Of a stretch of DNA of 64,000 bases, positions 43,959-53,180 are shown in pieces. The position numbers were made by a program, and so were the translations under genes. Each line of letters starts with the position of its first letter. Position 1 is the stretch's first letter. Location: assembly GCA_028293625.1 (NCBI GenBank), contig JAQGOL010000035.1, positions 248,001 through 312,000 of the forward strand, read 5' to 3'. The notes under the pieces were generated by a model, which saw nothing but the letters and a program-made list of their open reading frames with translations, ran no database searches and was not told the origin of the DNA. This DNA is from Chthoniobacteraceae bacterium. GTDB taxonomy: Bacteria; Verrucomicrobiota; Verrucomicrobiia; Chthoniobacterales; Chthoniobacteraceae.

Positions 43959-45890
43959 CTATTTCAGTCCCTGAGCAAATTCGAGCACGCTCTCAAATGG
44001 CACATCCAGAAGCACACCAAAGAGCGGATGTTTTGTCAGCTTGGATTGCACGGCGAGCGGCGAGCTCAGGCCGCACAGGAATCGGGCAACCTGGCGCGCG
44101 GATCGCAATCCGTGGGGATTGGAGGTTAGAAGCGCATGAACCGGATTTCGTTGCTCCTCGATGGCATCGCGCCGTTCGCTCCGATGCAGCCGCACAGGCG
44201 CATCGCCAAGACAGACGCCGCAATGGCCGCAGTTGCTTTTGAGTTTCTCCCCGAAATGACCCAACAAATTACGCACCATGCAGTTCGGCTCGGAGACAAG
44301 ATCAACGACCTGTTGTACGCGACCCACGTCGTTGCGTTCCCGCAGTTCAAAACGCTCGCATAGTTGCCGGGTTAGCACGTTGACATCGGCGGGACGCTCT
44401 TTGATCCGATACCCCTGTCGCAATCCGGTTACCTTCAGCACAAGGTCGCCTTTCTCTTCAAGGTAAGTCAGCGCTTTTACCAGCCGTTCACGAGGGCATT
44501 CAAGTTGAGCCGCGGTCTTTTCCAGATCGATTGAAAACCAGGTTCTCGCCTTGACTGCCGAATGGAATAAGGCGCGAAGGAAAGTCAGACGTTCCCCCTC
44601 AAACGCGGCAAGTATTTCCGTGGAAGAGCGGGCCGGCTGAAACTGATATTCATTATAGAAAGGAGCGGTCGCTTCAATGACATCGGCAAGTTCCAGATAA
44701 GTCAGAAGCGTGTTGACCACCAGCGGGCGCACATCGTGTTTTTGGGAAAGTTCATAAGTAGAAACATCGAACTCATCCGGGTGCGCCAAAATCGCGTGGA
44801 TCATTGCACCAATGGCCGCCGGCTCCGGTGTATCGCCAAAGGTAAAATTCTCCAGCGCCGTGATGTCGTCCGCGCACGCAATGATCTCACAGGTTGACGG
44901 CTGGCCGTCCCGCCCCGCGCGCCCGATTTCCTGTGAATAGTTCTCCAGGCTTTTAGGCAGGTTAAAATGGTAAACATACCGGATCGCCGACTTATCGATC
45001 CCCATTCCAAAAGCAATGGTGGCAGTCACGATCGCATCCGGCGATTTCATAAACCACTCCTGGGTTGCGCTTCGTTCCTCGGTCTCAAGCCCGGCATGAT
45101 AGGCTCGTGCGGCAAATCCTTTTTTCTGCAACGCCGCCGCCACCATTTCCGCCGTGCGCTGCAAAGTCACGTAAACAATTGTCGCCCCGCGCGGCCTTTC
45201 AGCAATGCGCCTCAGCAGGAGGGAAAGCTGTTGATCTGCCGACGCGTCGGTGACCCGCAAGGTCAGGTTCGGCCGATGAAACCCCGTATGAATAAAAGCG
45301 TCGGGCGCGATGGCGAACTCCTGGCAAATATCGGCTGCCACGGCAGTGGTCGCGGTGGCTGTTAAAGTCAGCACACGGCGTATATCCAGACTCCGCGAAA
45401 TCCGCGCCAGCTTCAAATAATCAGGACGAAAATTATGGCCCCATTCCGAGATGCAATGCGCCTCGTCAATCACCATCAGGCCGATATGCAACCGGCGCAG
45501 CCGATGGATGAACCGCTCATTTGAGAACCGTTCCGGGGCGACATAAAGCAGCTTCAGCGAGCCTTCTTCAAGCTCTGCGTTGATCCGCTTGTATTCCTCC
45601 ACGCCCACACTCGAGTCGAGCCTTGCCGCCGGCACATGATGCCGGCGCAGGAAATCGATCTGATCCTTCATCAAGGCGATCAGCGGCGAGACAACCAATG
45701 TGACTCCAGCTAAATGCAGCGCGCTTAACTGATAACAGAGGCTCTTGCCACTTCCGGTGGGAAACACCGCCAGTGCCGACTCGCCTCCCAGAATTTTTTC
45801 AATCACTTCCCGCTGTCCCTCCCGAAAAGCTTCAAACCCAAAAACCTCCCGCAACGTCTCGTGAATCGACCCACGCCTTAGATGCTCCAT
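43959..45890 (-). CDS. recQ: RecQ family ATP-dependent DNA helicase
   Basis: The 643-residue helicase has the SF2 motifs: LAVFPTGSGKSLCYQ (Walker A), VIDEAHCISEWGHNFRP (Walker B and aromatic-rich loop) and GMGIDKSAIRYVYHF with GRAGRDG (motifs V/VI). A winged-helix-like segment (about 430-500) is followed by a zinc-binding cluster (SNCGHCGVCLG with an earlier Cys in PNCMVRN), and the last 90 residues do not look like an HRDC domain. The order winged helix then zinc cluster differs from E. coli RecQ, where zinc comes first, so this is a variant subfamily. It unwinds DNA 3' to 5' in recombination repair. Start is the ATG at 45890. Confidence 0.9.
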   Translation of the reverse strand: MEHLRRGSIHETLREVFGFEAFREGQREVIEKILGGESALAVFPTGSGKSLCYQLSALHLAGVTLVVSPLIALMKDQIDFLRRHHVPAARLDSSVGVEEYKRINAELEEGSLKLLYVAPERFSNERFIHRLRRLHIGLMVIDEAHCISEWGHNFRPDYLKLARISRSLDIRRVLTLTATATTAVAADICQEFAIAPDAFIHTGFHRPNLTLRVTDASADQQLSLLLRRIAERPRGATIVYVTLQRTAEMVAAALQKKGFAARAYHAGLETEERSATQEWFMKSPDAIVTATIAFGMGIDKSAIRYVYHFNLPKSLENYSQEIGRAGRDGQPSTCEIIACADDITALENFTFGDTPEPAAIGAMIHAILAHPDEFDVSTYELSQKHDVRPLVVNTLLTYLELADVIEATAPFYNEYQFQPARSSTEILAAFEGERLTFLRALFHSAVKARTWFSIDLEKTAAQLECPRERLVKALTYLEEKGDLVLKVTGLRQGYRIKERPADVNVLTRQLCERFELRERNDVGRVQQVVDLVSEPNCMVRNLLGHFGEKLKSNCGHCGVCLGDAPVRLHRSERRDAIEEQRNPVHALLTSNPHGLRSARQVARFLCGLSSPLAVQSKLTKHPLFGVLLDVPFESVLEFAQGLK

Positions 45891-46230
45891 GCGGCGAATC
45901 TAAAACGGCGATAATCCCAAAACCAGCGACAAAAACCTGCGCTGATTGCACAGCTATTCCGCCGATTGGCATCCGGCCAGGTCGTTCCTGGGCACTCCGG
46001 TCAGCTCACCCCGCAAAATGCGATCCGCTGTTTGAGTCACGATTTTATAGCCGAACGGTTTATGTGAAAATATTGGCGCTCACAGGGCGGTCCGTTTTTG
46101 AGCCCGGCACGGCATTTTACCGCAGCCGGACGATACAAAGCGACATGGTTGACAGATCTGCGTAAGTGTCCCTGTAGACTGCTGCCATCCCCGTTTTGGA
46201 AAATGAGGAGGCTGCCCCCCGAAATATCCC
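45891..46230. other. 340-bp intergenic region between divergent genes
   Basis: It lies between recQ and the CotH surface-protein gene and should contain both promoters. I see one candidate promoter at 46149-46180 and a GGAGG at 46207-46211, too far (about 20 bases) from the ATG at 46231 to serve as its Shine-Dalgarno. No RNA gene or repeat is apparent. Confidence 0.5.
46149..46180 (+). promoter_or_regulatory. Candidate promoter of the CotH surface-protein gene
   Basis: An exact TTGACA (46149-46154) is followed 18 bases later by TGTAGA (46173-46178), a weak -10 match; TAGACT two bases on is an alternative. It lies 50-80 bp before the start codon. Confidence 0.35.
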
Positions 46231-49200
46231 ATGAAACTGCTGCCCCATCAGACGGACTTATTCCCGTTCGCTCGCACCTATTTTATTTTCGCCATTCTTC
46301 TTTGGTGCGCAGCGGCCATGGGACAGACGATTAATCCCGCCGACTATGGCAATGTGACCCTGCATCTTAAAGCGGATACGTTGACCCAGGCAAATAACAC
46401 GGCGGTAACAGTCTGGGGCCCGATGAGTGCCAGCGGCACGGCGGCCCCGACCTATATCGCCAGCGATGCCCGATTCAACAACAAGCCGGTCGTTCGTTTT
46501 GACGGCAATTCCGATGTTTTGAAATGGTCCACCCCGGGGCTTGGCGCACAGACCATCTTTGCCGTTGTTACCATGGAAAACGCCGCCGGCAGCCTGGCCG
46601 GATTGATCTCAACGGGTGACGACAAGTTGAATGTGCGGCGAGCCGATGCGATCAGTTTTTACAGATCCCCAGGGCGCGGGATTGATACGAACGATTTGGT
46701 CGGAGTCGCCCCGACCGGTAATTTGTACGTCAACAACGTAGCCAGCGGCGGGTTTACACCCGGAGTAGCGCATCTGATGATGGCCGTGGCGGGCAGTCAG
46801 AAAAGTTATGCGCCATTCTGGATCGGCAGCGCCAGCAGCGCACTTGGCCGTTATTGGAATGGGAGCGTTGCCGAGGTCATTGTATTTGACGGCACGCTGA
46901 CACAGCTTGGGCTTGAGCGGGTCGGCTGGTATTTGCAGAACAAATATAGTCTGTCAACAAATTTCCCCACGCCACTTCCAATTATCTCCAAGTTCACGGC
47001 CGATGCGGGCGGCCTTGTTTCATCCACAGGGCTCCTCTCAACAGCAGGCGCACCCGTGACTCTTTCCTGGGAGGTCAACGGAGCTACCTCGCTTTCTATC
47101 GATAACGGTGCGCAAGCTTCCACAGGCATCGTCTCCGGCTCAGTGACGGTAAATCCGACTGTCACGACAACTTATACTCTCACGGCTCTTAACGGCGCGG
47201 GGCCAGGGACTCGGTCTGTCACGGTTCACATCGGACTTTCCACACAGCCGGCGCGCATCAACGAGTTTGTTGCCGATAATGGCGGCACCCTGAAGGACGA
47301 AGACGGCGATAGTTCAGACTGGATTGAGATTTTTAATCCCAACCCGTTTGTAATCGATCTGGCCGGGTATCGGCTCCAGGATGGAAGCGCGATTTGGACA
47401 TTTCCAGCCGGCACCGCCATTGAGGCAAATGGATACCGGATTGTCTTCGCCTCGCAGAAAAACCGGGTCAACCCCGCGGCCAGCCTGCACACGAATTTCT
47501 CCCTCGACGCAGATGGCGAGCTTCTCGCGTTATCACTTCCCGATGGAACGGTTGCCACAGCCTTTTCCCCCGCTTATCCGCCGCAACGCAAAGGCGCTTC
47601 CGGTGGCGCCGGAGCGACGCCGGTCTACTTTGAGATCCCCACACCGGGCGCGGCCAATGGCGCCGGAATTTCCGGGTTTGTTTCCGATACGATTTTTAGT
47701 GTAAAGCGCGGCTTTTTTACGGTGCCATTTCAGGTGGCGATCACGACGCCGACTGTCGGCGCGACGATTCGATACACACTCGATGGCAGCACTCCGAGCG
47801 CGACGACCGGGTTTGCCTATTCCACGCCGCTGACGATCAGCACCTCGACGACGTTGCGGGCGCGCGCCTTTCTTGCCAACTACGCTCCGACCAATACCGA
47901 CACGGAAACTTACTTGTTTCTGGCCGATATATTAAAACAGTCAAACTCGCCGGCTGGGTGGCCTGCGAGCGGCGTCAATGGACAGCTGCTTCGTTATGGC
48001 TGGAACGCTACTCTCAAGGCGCAATATACCAATCAGCAGCTCCTTGATGCGCTTCGCCAGATTCCATCCATATCGATTGTCACCGACCAGGCCAACCTCA
48101 CCGGCGCGGCAACGGGAATCTATGTCAACGCGCTTGAAAAAAGCGATGTCTGGGAAAGGCCGGCGTCCGTTGAACTGCTCCAGCCCGATGGCTCCGCGGG
48201 TTTTCACGTCAACGCCGGACTGCGCATTCGGGGTGGATACAGCCGGAATGCCCAGTATGCCAAACACTCGTTACGGCTCTATTTCCGGAGTGGTTATGGC
48301 GATTCCAAGCTGAAGTTTCCGCTTCATGGGGTGAGCGGCACGGACAGCTTTCAGACCCTCGATTTGCGCAGCGAACAGAACTACCATTGGGCCAACGATC
48401 CCGGCACTCAAAACACGGCGGTGCGTGAGGTCTTTTGCCGTGATCTGATGAACGCGCTGGGGCAGCCCTCGACCCGGACCCGCTACATTCATCTATATAT
48501 CAACGGACAATACTGGGGCTTGTATGAAACCGAGGAGCGCGCGCAGGAAGACTACGGCGCCACTTACTTTGGAGGTTCCTCCGATGACTTTGACGTAATC
48601 CAGACTTCGAATCACCCCGATTTTACCTATGAAGTATCGAGCGGCACCGTCAATGCCTGGCGAACCCTCTGGACCCTCGCGCGCGCCCATGCGGCCAGCC
48701 CGAACAATACCAATTACTTTCTCATCTTCGGCCGCGACGCAAGCGGCCAGCGCAACCCGGCGTTTCCCGTCTACTTGGAGCTCGATAACCTGATCAGTTA
48801 TATGCTGCTTCATTATTACACGGGTGATGGTGACGGGCCGCTCTCCAACTTCCTCTCAATGAACCAGGCCAACAACTGGCGCGGAATGCGAAGCCGCGTG
48901 AATGGCGAAGGGTTCCGCTTTTTTGTGCACGATGCCGAGCATACCCTCCAGGCGGGCAGCTGGGTTGATAACCGTCCGAATACAAATGCGCCCAATGGAA
49001 GTAACCGGGGCAATTTCACTTACAGCAATCCGGAATGGATCCACGAAGACCTGAGCGCCAACCCTGAGTACCGAATCCGTTTTGCCGATCTTGCCCAGAA
49101 GTTTCTATTTAACAATGGCCCGATGACGCCGGCCGCGGCCCAAAAGCTGTTCGACGCCCGCTCGACGCAAATCAGCCAGGCGATCATAACTGATGCCGCC

Positions 49201-50538
49201 CGCTGGGGCACAAGCGCCACCAACCATACGCTCGCCCAGTGGCAGAGTCGGTTGAATTCCATCCGAGCCTCCTTTTTTCCGACCCGGCATACAGCGCTGA
49301 TCGGTTACTTGCGCACCCGCGGTTTTTTCCCAACGGCCAACGCCCCCACATTTTCCCAACGCGGCGGTCAGGTTGCCGATGGCTATAAGCTCACACTGGG
49401 CGTCAACCAATCCGGAACGATCTACTACACGCTCGATGGAAGCGATCCGCGCGCCATCGGGGGTGCTCCCGTTGGAACCGTCTACACGGCTCCCGGCATT
49501 CCAATCAACGGCCCGGTGAATGTGCGCGCTCGATTCCGCGATACGAACGGGGTCTGGTCGGCGCTGGATGAATCTTATTTTTCCACGCTGACCCTGGCCG
49601 CTCCAGGGAAGTTGGTGGTGAAAAAACTGCATTACCATGCCCTCGATCCCACCCAGGCTGAAGTAACAGCGGGCTATAATTCGGAAGCTGCATTTGAATA
49701 TATCGAACTCCAAAATATAAGCAGCGATACTCTCGATCTGCGCGGAGTCAGTTTCACTGACGGGATCATATTCCAGTTCACCGGATCCTTGATCCAAAGC
49801 CTCGCGCCGGGCGCCAGTGTCATTGTTGCGGGAAACGTAACGGCTTTTACGTCGCGATATGGAGGCGGGCTTCCGGTTGCAGGTGCGTTTGCGGGCGATC
49901 TCAAGAACAGCGGAGAATTCATCCGCCTGGCTACTGCGAATAACACCACCATCTTCGAGTTTACTTACAGCGATAGCGCGCCGTGGCCGGTGCAGGCGGA
50001 TGGCCAGGGATTCGCGCTGGTAATCAGAAATCCGGCGGCCAATCCTGATCCGAACCTCGCGGCCAGCTGGCGAGGCAGTTACGCGCCGGGGGGAAAACCC
50101 GCGGGGGTTGATCAGATTGGCATTTCGGATTGGCGCGCGCTTTATTTCAGCGCAACCGATCTTTCAACTCCGGATAAAGAAGCCACGCTTTGGGGCAATG
50201 CCGCCGATGCTGACGGTGACGGCGTCTCAAACCTCACTGAGTTCGTGCTTGGCAGTTCACCGGTGAACGCGCAATCGCGTCCGAATCCTACGACGTCTAC
50301 CTGGACCGACCCGGCTACTTCGCTTTCTTACCTGAGGCTAACCTGTGCCGTTACCGAAGGCGTTGTTGGAGTTTCTTTCAGCGCGGAATCTTCCGGCGAT
50401 CTGGTGACCTGGCAAACCGGTATTTCGCAGAGCGGTCCCGCCGTCTCCAACGGCGATGGCACGGCACTGGTTACCTTCCAGGATACTGTCCCGCTAAACG
50501 GCCGCCGTTTCATGCGCCTCCGGTTGGAGTCCAACTAA
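46231..50538 (+). CDS. Large secreted CotH-kinase / lamin-tail / chitobiase-like surface protein
   Basis: The 1435-residue protein starts with a signal peptide (FIFAILLWCAAAMG, about 15-30). Order of domains: LamG-like jelly roll (about 30-250); an Ig-like strand-rich part (about 250-335); a lamin-tail domain (about 338-480, INEFVADNGGTLKDEDGDSS); a chitobiase C-terminal-like repeat (about 486-563, GATIRYTLDGSTPSAT); a CotH domain (about 603-1006, with HLYINGQYWGLYETEER and FFVHDAEHTLQ); a second chitobiase-like repeat (1040-1117, GTIYYTLDGSDP); a second lamin-tail domain (1123-1247); and a C-terminal part with DADGDGVSN. CotH kinases phosphorylate secreted proteins in spores, and a surface enzyme or adhesion role is plausible here. 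The domain set is typical of Verrucomicrobia and Planctomycetes. Confidence 0.88.
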   Translation: MKLLPHQTDLFPFARTYFIFAILLWCAAAMGQTINPADYGNVTLHLKADTLTQANNTAVTVWGPMSASGTAAPTYIASDARFNNKPVVRFDGNSDVLKWSTPGLGAQTIFAVVTMENAAGSLAGLISTGDDKLNVRRADAISFYRSPGRGIDTNDLVGVAPTGNLYVNNVASGGFTPGVAHLMMAVAGSQKSYAPFWIGSASSALGRYWNGSVAEVIVFDGTLTQLGLERVGWYLQNKYSLSTNFPTPLPIISKFTADAGGLVSSTGLLSTAGAPVTLSWEVNGATSLSIDNGAQASTGIVSGSVTVNPTVTTTYTLTALNGAGPGTRSVTVHIGLSTQPARINEFVADNGGTLKDEDGDSSDWIEIFNPNPFVIDLAGYRLQDGSAIWTFPAGTAIEANGYRIVFASQKNRVNPAASLHTNFSLDADGELLALSLPDGTVATAFSPAYPPQRKGASGGAGATPVYFEIPTPGAANGAGISGFVSDTIFSVKRGFFTVPFQVAITTPTVGATIRYTLDGSTPSATTGFAYSTPLTISTSTTLRARAFLANYAPTNTDTETYLFLADILKQSNSPAGWPASGVNGQLLRYGWNATLKAQYTNQQLLDALRQIPSISIVTDQANLTGAATGIYVNALEKSDVWERPASVELLQPDGSAGFHVNAGLRIRGGYSRNAQYAKHSLRLYFRSGYGDSKLKFPLHGVSGTDSFQTLDLRSEQNYHWANDPGTQNTAVREVFCRDLMNALGQPSTRTRYIHLYINGQYWGLYETEERAQEDYGATYFGGSSDDFDVIQTSNHPDFTYEVSSGTVNAWRTLWTLARAHAASPNNTNYFLIFGRDASGQRNPAFPVYLELDNLISYMLLHYYTGDGDGPLSNFLSMNQANNWRGMRSRVNGEGFRFFVHDAEHTLQAGSWVDNRPNTNAPNGSNRGNFTYSNPEWIHEDLSANPEYRIRFADLAQKFLFNNGPMTPAAAQKLFDARSTQISQAIITDAARWGTSATNHTLAQWQSRLNSIRASFFPTRHTALIGYLRTRGFFPTANAPTFSQRGGQVADGYKLTLGVNQSGTIYYTLDGSDPRAIGGAPVGTVYTAPGIPINGPVNVRARFRDTNGVWSALDESYFSTLTLAAPGKLVVKKLHYHALDPTQAEVTAGYNSEAAFEYIELQNISSDTLDLRGVSFTDGIIFQFTGSLIQSLAPGASVIVAGNVTAFTSRYGGGLPVAGAFAGDLKNSGEFIRLATANNTTIFEFTYSDSAPWPVQADGQGFALVIRNPAANPDPNLAASWRGSYAPGGKPAGVDQIGISDWRALYFSATDLSTPDKEATLWGNAADADGDGVSNLTEFVLGSSPVNAQSRPNPTTSTWTDPATSLSYLRLTCAVTEGVVGVSFSAESSGDLVTWQTGISQSGPAVSNGDGTALVTFQDTVPLNGRRFMRLRLESN

Positions 50539-50641
50539 AGGTTGATTTGCCTATTAGTAGCCATCGCGGCAAACGCTGAAAAAAAGAGGGGAGTTCTTGC
50601 TTCCGGTCATCTGGGTAACCTGCATAATTTGCGTATACCCC

Positions 50642-51796
50642 ATGTATTCCCATATTTTCAGCCGGTTTTCATTGGCAGCAGCAGCATTGCTTTTTTGTTC
50701 GGCGGCCGTCGCGGAGACGCTTCCGGATCATTATACGGTTTACCTTGGGACTTATAGCTCTGCAAACGGGAGCAAGGGGATCTATCGAAGTGAACTAAAG
50801 AACGGCAAGCTCGCCGAACCGGAGCTGGTAGCTGAAACCAGGAACGCTTCGTTTCTTGCGATTCATCCGAATAAAAAGTGGCTTTACGCCATCAACGAAA
50901 TCGACAGCCTCAAAGGAAAAGAAGCCGGCGCCGTGACCGGATTTGCCATTGAGAAAAACGGCGGACTCACTCTGCTTAATCAGGAGTCTTCCGTTGGACC
51001 GGGCCCGGCCCATCTGGCTATTGATCCGTCAGGAAAATGGGTTTTGGTGGCCAACTACGGCAGCGGCAGCAGCGCGCTTCTTCCAATCGGCGAGGACGGC
51101 AAATTGGGCGAGGCAACCGCGTTTATTAAGCATGAAGCGGTCAAGCCGCAGGTTTCCCACGCGCACTGCGCCACCTTTAGCCCGGACGGACGCTTCGCCT
51201 TTATCTGCGATGCCGGGGTTGATAAGATTCATCAGTTTAAGCTCGATAACATCAAAGGAGGGTTGATTCCCAATGATCCTCCCTTTGTGCAGATCGGATC
51301 GGGGAATGGAACCGGGCCGCGTCATTTTGTCTTCAATCAGGCAGGCACGCACGGATACGTGATCAATGAGACCAACATGACGGTTACAGTGCTAAGTTAC
51401 GCGCCGGCCATGGGAGTTTTGAAACCGCTCCAAACCGTTTCCACACTTCCCTCCGGCACGGTGGTAACCAAAGGATTTTCCACGGCCGAGATTGCGATCC
51501 ATCCATCGGGCAAATTTGTGTTCGGTTCAAATCGCGGCTTTGACAGCATCGCAACATTCTCGATTGACCTGAAGAGTGCTGAGCTAACGCAGACCTCGCA
51601 GCAACAGGAGGGTATCAAGGTGCCGCGTAACTTCGGCATTGATCCCAGTGGCCGGTATCTGCTGGCTGCGAATCAGGATGCCGACAGCGTGGTGGTTTTT
51701 GAAATCAATCAGGAGACCGGCGCGCTTAAGCCTACCGGGGAGGCGATCAAGCTCTCCAAACCGGTTTGTGTTCTGTTTCTTGCCCCGGCGCAATAA
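50642..51796 (+). CDS. Lactonase family beta-propeller protein (6-phosphogluconolactonase-like)
   Basis: The 384-residue protein has a signal peptide (FSRFSLAAAALLFCSAAVA) and a seven-bladed propeller of the Pgl/YbhE type. Recurring blade phrases are FLAIHPNKKWLYAIN, HLAIDPSGKWVLVANYG, FSPDGRFAFICDAG, EIAIHPSGKFVFGSNRG and FGIDPSGRYLLAANQD. Family members hydrolyse lactones such as 6-phosphogluconolactone; secreted ones in this phylum have unproven substrates. The ATG at 50642 gives a clean signal peptide, while a TTG at 50597 would extend it with 15 unlikely residues. It follows the CotH gene by 103 bp and converges with the phosphatase gene. Confidence 0.87.
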   Translation: MYSHIFSRFSLAAAALLFCSAAVAETLPDHYTVYLGTYSSANGSKGIYRSELKNGKLAEPELVAETRNASFLAIHPNKKWLYAINEIDSLKGKEAGAVTGFAIEKNGGLTLLNQESSVGPGPAHLAIDPSGKWVLVANYGSGSSALLPIGEDGKLGEATAFIKHEAVKPQVSHAHCATFSPDGRFAFICDAGVDKIHQFKLDNIKGGLIPNDPPFVQIGSGNGTGPRHFVFNQAGTHGYVINETNMTVTVLSYAPAMGVLKPLQTVSTLPSGTVVTKGFSTAEIAIHPSGKFVFGSNRGFDSIATFSIDLKSAELTQTSQQQEGIKVPRNFGIDPSGRYLLAANQDADSVVVFEINQETGALKPTGEAIKLSKPVCVLFLAPAQ

Positions 51797-51810
51797 AGCC
51801 CGGCCGCGCG

Positions 51811-52164
51811 TTACTCCGGTACCGTGACATAAGGAGCGAGCTTGGCGCGCAGCTCATCAAGCAGTTCCGGCTGCATGAATTCATAGTCGTCTGGAATAAA
51901 CAACGTGATGATCCGGCGTTCCCCGGCAAGCTCCGGGAACTTCAACCGGATCCGGTTGAGATGCGATTTCTCCATCACAAACACCAAGTCCGCCCAGCCG
52001 AGGTGTCCGGCCGTTAGCACAATGCGTGCGTTTGACTGAGTGCCAGCCGAGCGCGCTTCATATCCCGGCGCTCCCTCAAAAAGTTTCTCGGCGCTCAGGC
52101 TGCGCAACCGATTGCGGCTGCAGACAAAAAGCAGTTTTTGAGAAGACTCGCTGTAAGTAGGCAT
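51811..52164 (-). CDS. Low-molecular-weight protein-tyrosine-phosphatase-like protein
   Basis: The 117-residue protein has the P-loop C-x5-R (C15 to R21, in LLFVCSRNRLRSLSAE), then EARSAGTQSNARI and WADLVFVMEKSHLNRI. It ends with IPDDYEFMQPEL, in which the two Asp could supply the general acid. This short PTP variant (about 110 residues, IPDDYxFM ending) is widespread but less studied than classical Wzb/PtpA. It probably dephosphorylates protein tyrosine or a small phosphate ester in the cytoplasm. The ATG at 52164 places the P-loop at the usual position; an earlier start at 52197 exists. It lies 42 bp downstream of hisF. Confidence 0.83.
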   Translation of the reverse strand: MPTYSESSQKLLFVCSRNRLRSLSAEKLFEGAPGYEARSAGTQSNARIVLTAGHLGWADLVFVMEKSHLNRIRLKFPELAGERRIITLFIPDDYEFMQPELLDELRAKLAPYVTVPE

Positions 52165-52206
52165 CAGGATGGGAAGCCAGCGCGCGGTTCGGACCAATGC
52201 GATCGC

Positions 52207-53004
52207 CTATGCTCTCACGCTCAAAAGCTCAGGAAGCCGGACCGCGATCCCTTGTTCGGCCAGATAACGTTTTACGTCGGCCACGGTGTATTCCCCGAAA
52301 TGGAAGATGCTCGCGGCCAGGACCGCATCGGCCTTCCCTTCCAGTAATACATCTGCCATGTGGGAGAGCTTGCCCGCGCCGCCGCTTGCCACCACCGGAA
52401 TGCCGACTTCCTCGCTAATGCGCCGCGTAATGACCAGGTCGTAACCCGCTTTGGTTCCATCCGCATCAATTGAGTTGAGCACAATTTCACCCGCGCCGAG
52501 TGCGCAGGCCCGCCGCGCCCATTCGACCGCGTCGAGGCCGGTCGGTTTGCGTCCCCCGTGGCTAAAAACCTCCCAGCGATCCGGCCCGACTTTTTTTGCA
52601 TCAATGGAAACCACAATGCATTGGCTGCCGAACCGCTCGGCTCCGGCGCCGATGAGTTCAGGGGTGGAAAGCGCGCTGGAATTAATGCTGATCTTGTCTG
52701 CGCCGGCATGCAGCATGGCATGCATATCCTCAGTGGTGCGAATGCCGCCACCGACTGTCAGCGGCATAAAACAACGCTCGGCGGTCCGCTCAATCACGCT
52801 GATCATGGTTGCGCGGCCGTGCGCGCTGGCTGTGATGTCAAAAAAAACCATCTCGTCAGCCCCTTGCTCGTTGTAACGGACAGCGAGCTCCACCGGGTCG
52901 CCCACGTTGCGCAGACCGCCCTCTTCAGCGCGTCCGAATTGGATGCCGCGGGTGACTTTGCCATCGTGAACATCGAGACAGGGAATAACGCGTTTTGTGA
53001 GCAT
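52207..53004 (-). CDS. hisF: Imidazole glycerol phosphate synthase, cyclase subunit
   Basis: HisF is a (beta/alpha)8 barrel that, with glutaminase HisH, turns PRFAR into imidazole glycerol phosphate and AICAR in histidine synthesis. The first catalytic Asp is D11 ([10 protein letters not shown]); the second lies in VVSIDAKK. The phosphate sites LTVGGGIRT and VASGGAGKL are present. It has 265 residues, slightly longer than usual. hisH and hisA are not in the window. Start is the ATG at 53004. Confidence 0.96.
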   Translation of the reverse strand: MLTKRVIPCLDVHDGKVTRGIQFGRAEEGGLRNVGDPVELAVRYNEQGADEMVFFDITASAHGRATMISVIERTAERCFMPLTVGGGIRTTEDMHAMLHAGADKISINSSALSTPELIGAGAERFGSQCIVVSIDAKKVGPDRWEVFSHGGRKPTGLDAVEWARRACALGAGEIVLNSIDADGTKAGYDLVITRRISEEVGIPVVASGGAGKLSHMADVLLEGKADAVLAASIFHFGEYTVADVKRYLAEQGIAVRLPELLSVRA

Positions 53005-53180
53005 AGCGGGATGGATAAAGGCAAATTTTGGACTGCAAAGAATCAGGTGATGCCCTAAATCTGTATCAGGGGTGCCACCGATGGAGAAAAGCGGATTGAC
53101 GGAAAAGAAATGGGGTTCTAAGCGTGGCGGCTGTTTTCAAAAGGGGCAAACCGGGGAGGACCACAATAACGCGACTAACT

